From Chloroflexota bacterium (GTDB lineage: Bacteria; Chloroflexota; UBA6077; JACCZL01), in assembly GCA_020845495.1 (NCBI GenBank), contig JADLFM010000216.1, positions 81,680-145,679 on the forward strand: DNA of 64,000 nt. Direction: 5' to 3'. The notes below the pieces were generated by a model that had not been told where the DNA came from, did no database searches, and worked only from the letters and a program-made list of their open reading frames with translations. Shown here in pieces: positions 63,064-64,000 of this stretch. The position numbers were made by a program, and so were the translations under genes. The stretch's first letter is position 1. Each line of letters starts with the position of its first letter.

Positions 63064-63484
63064 GTGGTGACACCTGCACATGCGTCCCGTCCACCTCGCA
63101 CGGTGCCGTTTGGCCTGGACGGCGGCATCTACCTCCAGTCAGAGGCTGCCCTCCTCACCGGCTTGCCGAGGAGCACCGTCCGACGATGGTATAGAGCTCG
63201 AGCGGGCAGCCAGCGGCCTCCCGCCCCTCGCCGACGTACCGCTGATCTCCTTCCACGATCTGATTAGCCTCCGTGCGGTCGCGGCACTCCGGCGTGCAGG
63301 GATGAGCTTACGGAAGATCGCAGCGGGAGCCGACTTCATTCGGCGCGAACGCGGGTTACGCCATCCCCTTGCCTGGGAAGAGCTAACGACCGACGGCGTC
63401 AATCTGTATTTCCCAGAGGCGAAGGATCTCGTTGCCTCGAACGTAGGCGGGCAGATGGCCGCTCAGGAGCTTGTCGCGGCGTGA
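63064..63484 (+). pseudogene. Frameshifted HTH (MerR/DUF433-like antitoxin) gene
   Basis: The start frame gives 'GGIYLQSEAALLTGLPRSTV' then RRWYRA, a typical winged-HTH opening. A different frame then gives 'SGLPPLADVPLISFHDLISL' and 'AVAALRRAGMSLRKIA', ending 'NLYFPEAKDLVASNVGGQM'. Joining them needs one frameshift near 63190-63200, with one base too many. Together they make a plausible protein of about 139 residues like MerR-type or DUF433 antitoxins. It could be a real mutation, a sequencing error or recoding. No partner toxin follows; the AT-rich region comes next. Confidence 0.6.
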
Positions 63485-63818
63485 GGGAAGTGCCGAGTCA
63501 CCGTCGATTCCAGTCGCAAGTGCTCGCTTTGGTCCTGCGGTGACTCTCATTTCTTCGACCGGGCATCATAATCTCCATCCTCTCGATATAGGAGACTAGC
63601 ATGTTAGTCTATTTGATGCGCATGATTTTCATTGGAGAGTTGATAATATGCCTTGCGCTACTCTTCAGGGCACCCATATCTCAAGCCTCTCACCAGATCA
63701 ATTTCCACCTTCATACGACGCACCATTACACTATTCCCGAACTATTTTGTGTATCGTCTGATTCTATAAGCGTAAGCGTTCAGGTACCCCAGGCAGCATG
63801 ATCTAGCCTGGTCGGTGG
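63485..63818. other. AT-rich island beside an IS66-type transposase
   Basis: Between about 63540 and 63800 the sequence becomes clearly AT-richer than anything else in the window. A 66-residue frame from ATG 63601 opens 'MLVYLMRMIFIGELIICLAL', a possible membrane segment, with GGAGACTAGC upstream. No family is recognised. It lies between a broken HTH gene and the transposase, so horizontally acquired DNA or an element terminus is likely. Confidence 0.5.
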
Positions 63819-64000
63819 TCAGGCTGAGGGAGCCGGCAGGAGCGAGGGCGGGGGGAGGCCGAGGCGAGCGGCAGTGACGGCTGCGACGAGGAAGTCGAGG
63901 AGGCTGCGGCCCTGCTGCTTGCAGGAGGCGACGACGGTCATGATGCGCTCGACGAAGCGTGAGCCGTCGTCACTCTGGGTGCCGAAACTGCCTTTGCGCC
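63819..64000 (-). mobile_element. tnpC: IS66-family transposase, C-terminal fragment cut by window edge
   Basis: The minus-strand frame reads 'RKGSFGTQSDDGSRFVERIM' then TVVASCKQQGRSLLDFLVAA, with the Pro-rich end 'LPPPSLLPAPSA' and stop at 63819. This matches the conserved tail of IS66 TnpC transposases (GTQS...G.RF.ER...V...C..QGR). Only about 60 residues are inside the window; the rest lies beyond 64000. Whether the element is complete cannot be judged. Confidence 0.82.

Noticed and set aside
63601..63801. A 66-residue membrane-like ORF in the AT-rich island
   Set aside because: Not annotated as a gene: length is near chance in AT-rich DNA and no homologue is recognised; noted under the island instead.

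Overview
This is a GC-rich, densely coded bacterial window of the type seen in Chloroflexota (Thermomicrobia-like). That placement is inference. It rests on the base composition, the family mix (GT39-like membrane glycosyltransferases, DUF1501/DUF1800 pair, DUF2848, DUF3500, choice-of-anchor-P-like and FecR-like secreted proteins) and interspersed C/G-rich palindromic repeats. No rRNA or convincing tRNA gene was found.

Layout. 1-9.6 kb: a formate dehydrogenase locus, with a partial CdaR/PucR-type regulator, a small FDH-associated protein, a catalytic subunit whose frame crosses an in-frame UGA read here as selenocysteine, an iron-sulfur subunit, an NrfD-like membrane subunit, two unknown proteins, and a cytochrome b / sulfite-oxidase-fold fusion. 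9.8-13 kb: a D-aminoacylase-type hydrolase and a diheme cytochrome c with a sortase-like LPRTG tail. 13.5-17.7 kb: an osmoprotectant ABC transporter operon. 17.8-24.9 kb: a DapA/NanA-family enzyme, a CHRD-like secreted protein, two CAP-domain secreted proteins (the first behind a probable c-di-AMP riboswitch), a DUF3500 protein and GlyA. 25-30 kb: a phosphoribosyltransferase with a nuclease-like N-terminal domain, an epoxide-hydrolase-like protein, a decayed MFS transporter and a SnoaL-like protein.

30-38 kb: a secreted metallopeptidase overlapping a purine nucleoside phosphorylase, a XerC/D-type recombinase, a GNAT-like protein with an RGG tail, an SGNH hydrolase and DUF2848. 38-45 kb: secreted proteins, including a FecR-cupredoxin fusion, the DUF1501/DUF1800 pair and a choice-of-anchor-P-like protein. 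45-54 kb: a GNAT, an FAH-family enzyme and four large GT-C-type membrane proteins, two of which overlap tail to tail by 160 bp. 54-64 kb: an ACT-DUF5612 protein, an ECF-type sigma factor, an ABC-F ATPase, a PIN toxin-antitoxin pair, an L-2-hydroxyglutarate oxidase-like protein, a phosphotriesterase-family enzyme, a THUMP-type methyltransferase, a frameshifted HTH gene, an AT-rich island and the end of an IS66-type transposase.

The best-connected system is the FDH locus. It appears to pass electrons from formate through a four-cluster ferredoxin-like subunit to the membrane, alongside a second molybdoenzyme fused to its own cytochrome b. A second theme is short tandem repeats in intergenic DNA, three of which duplicate the last codons and stop codon of the gene before them.
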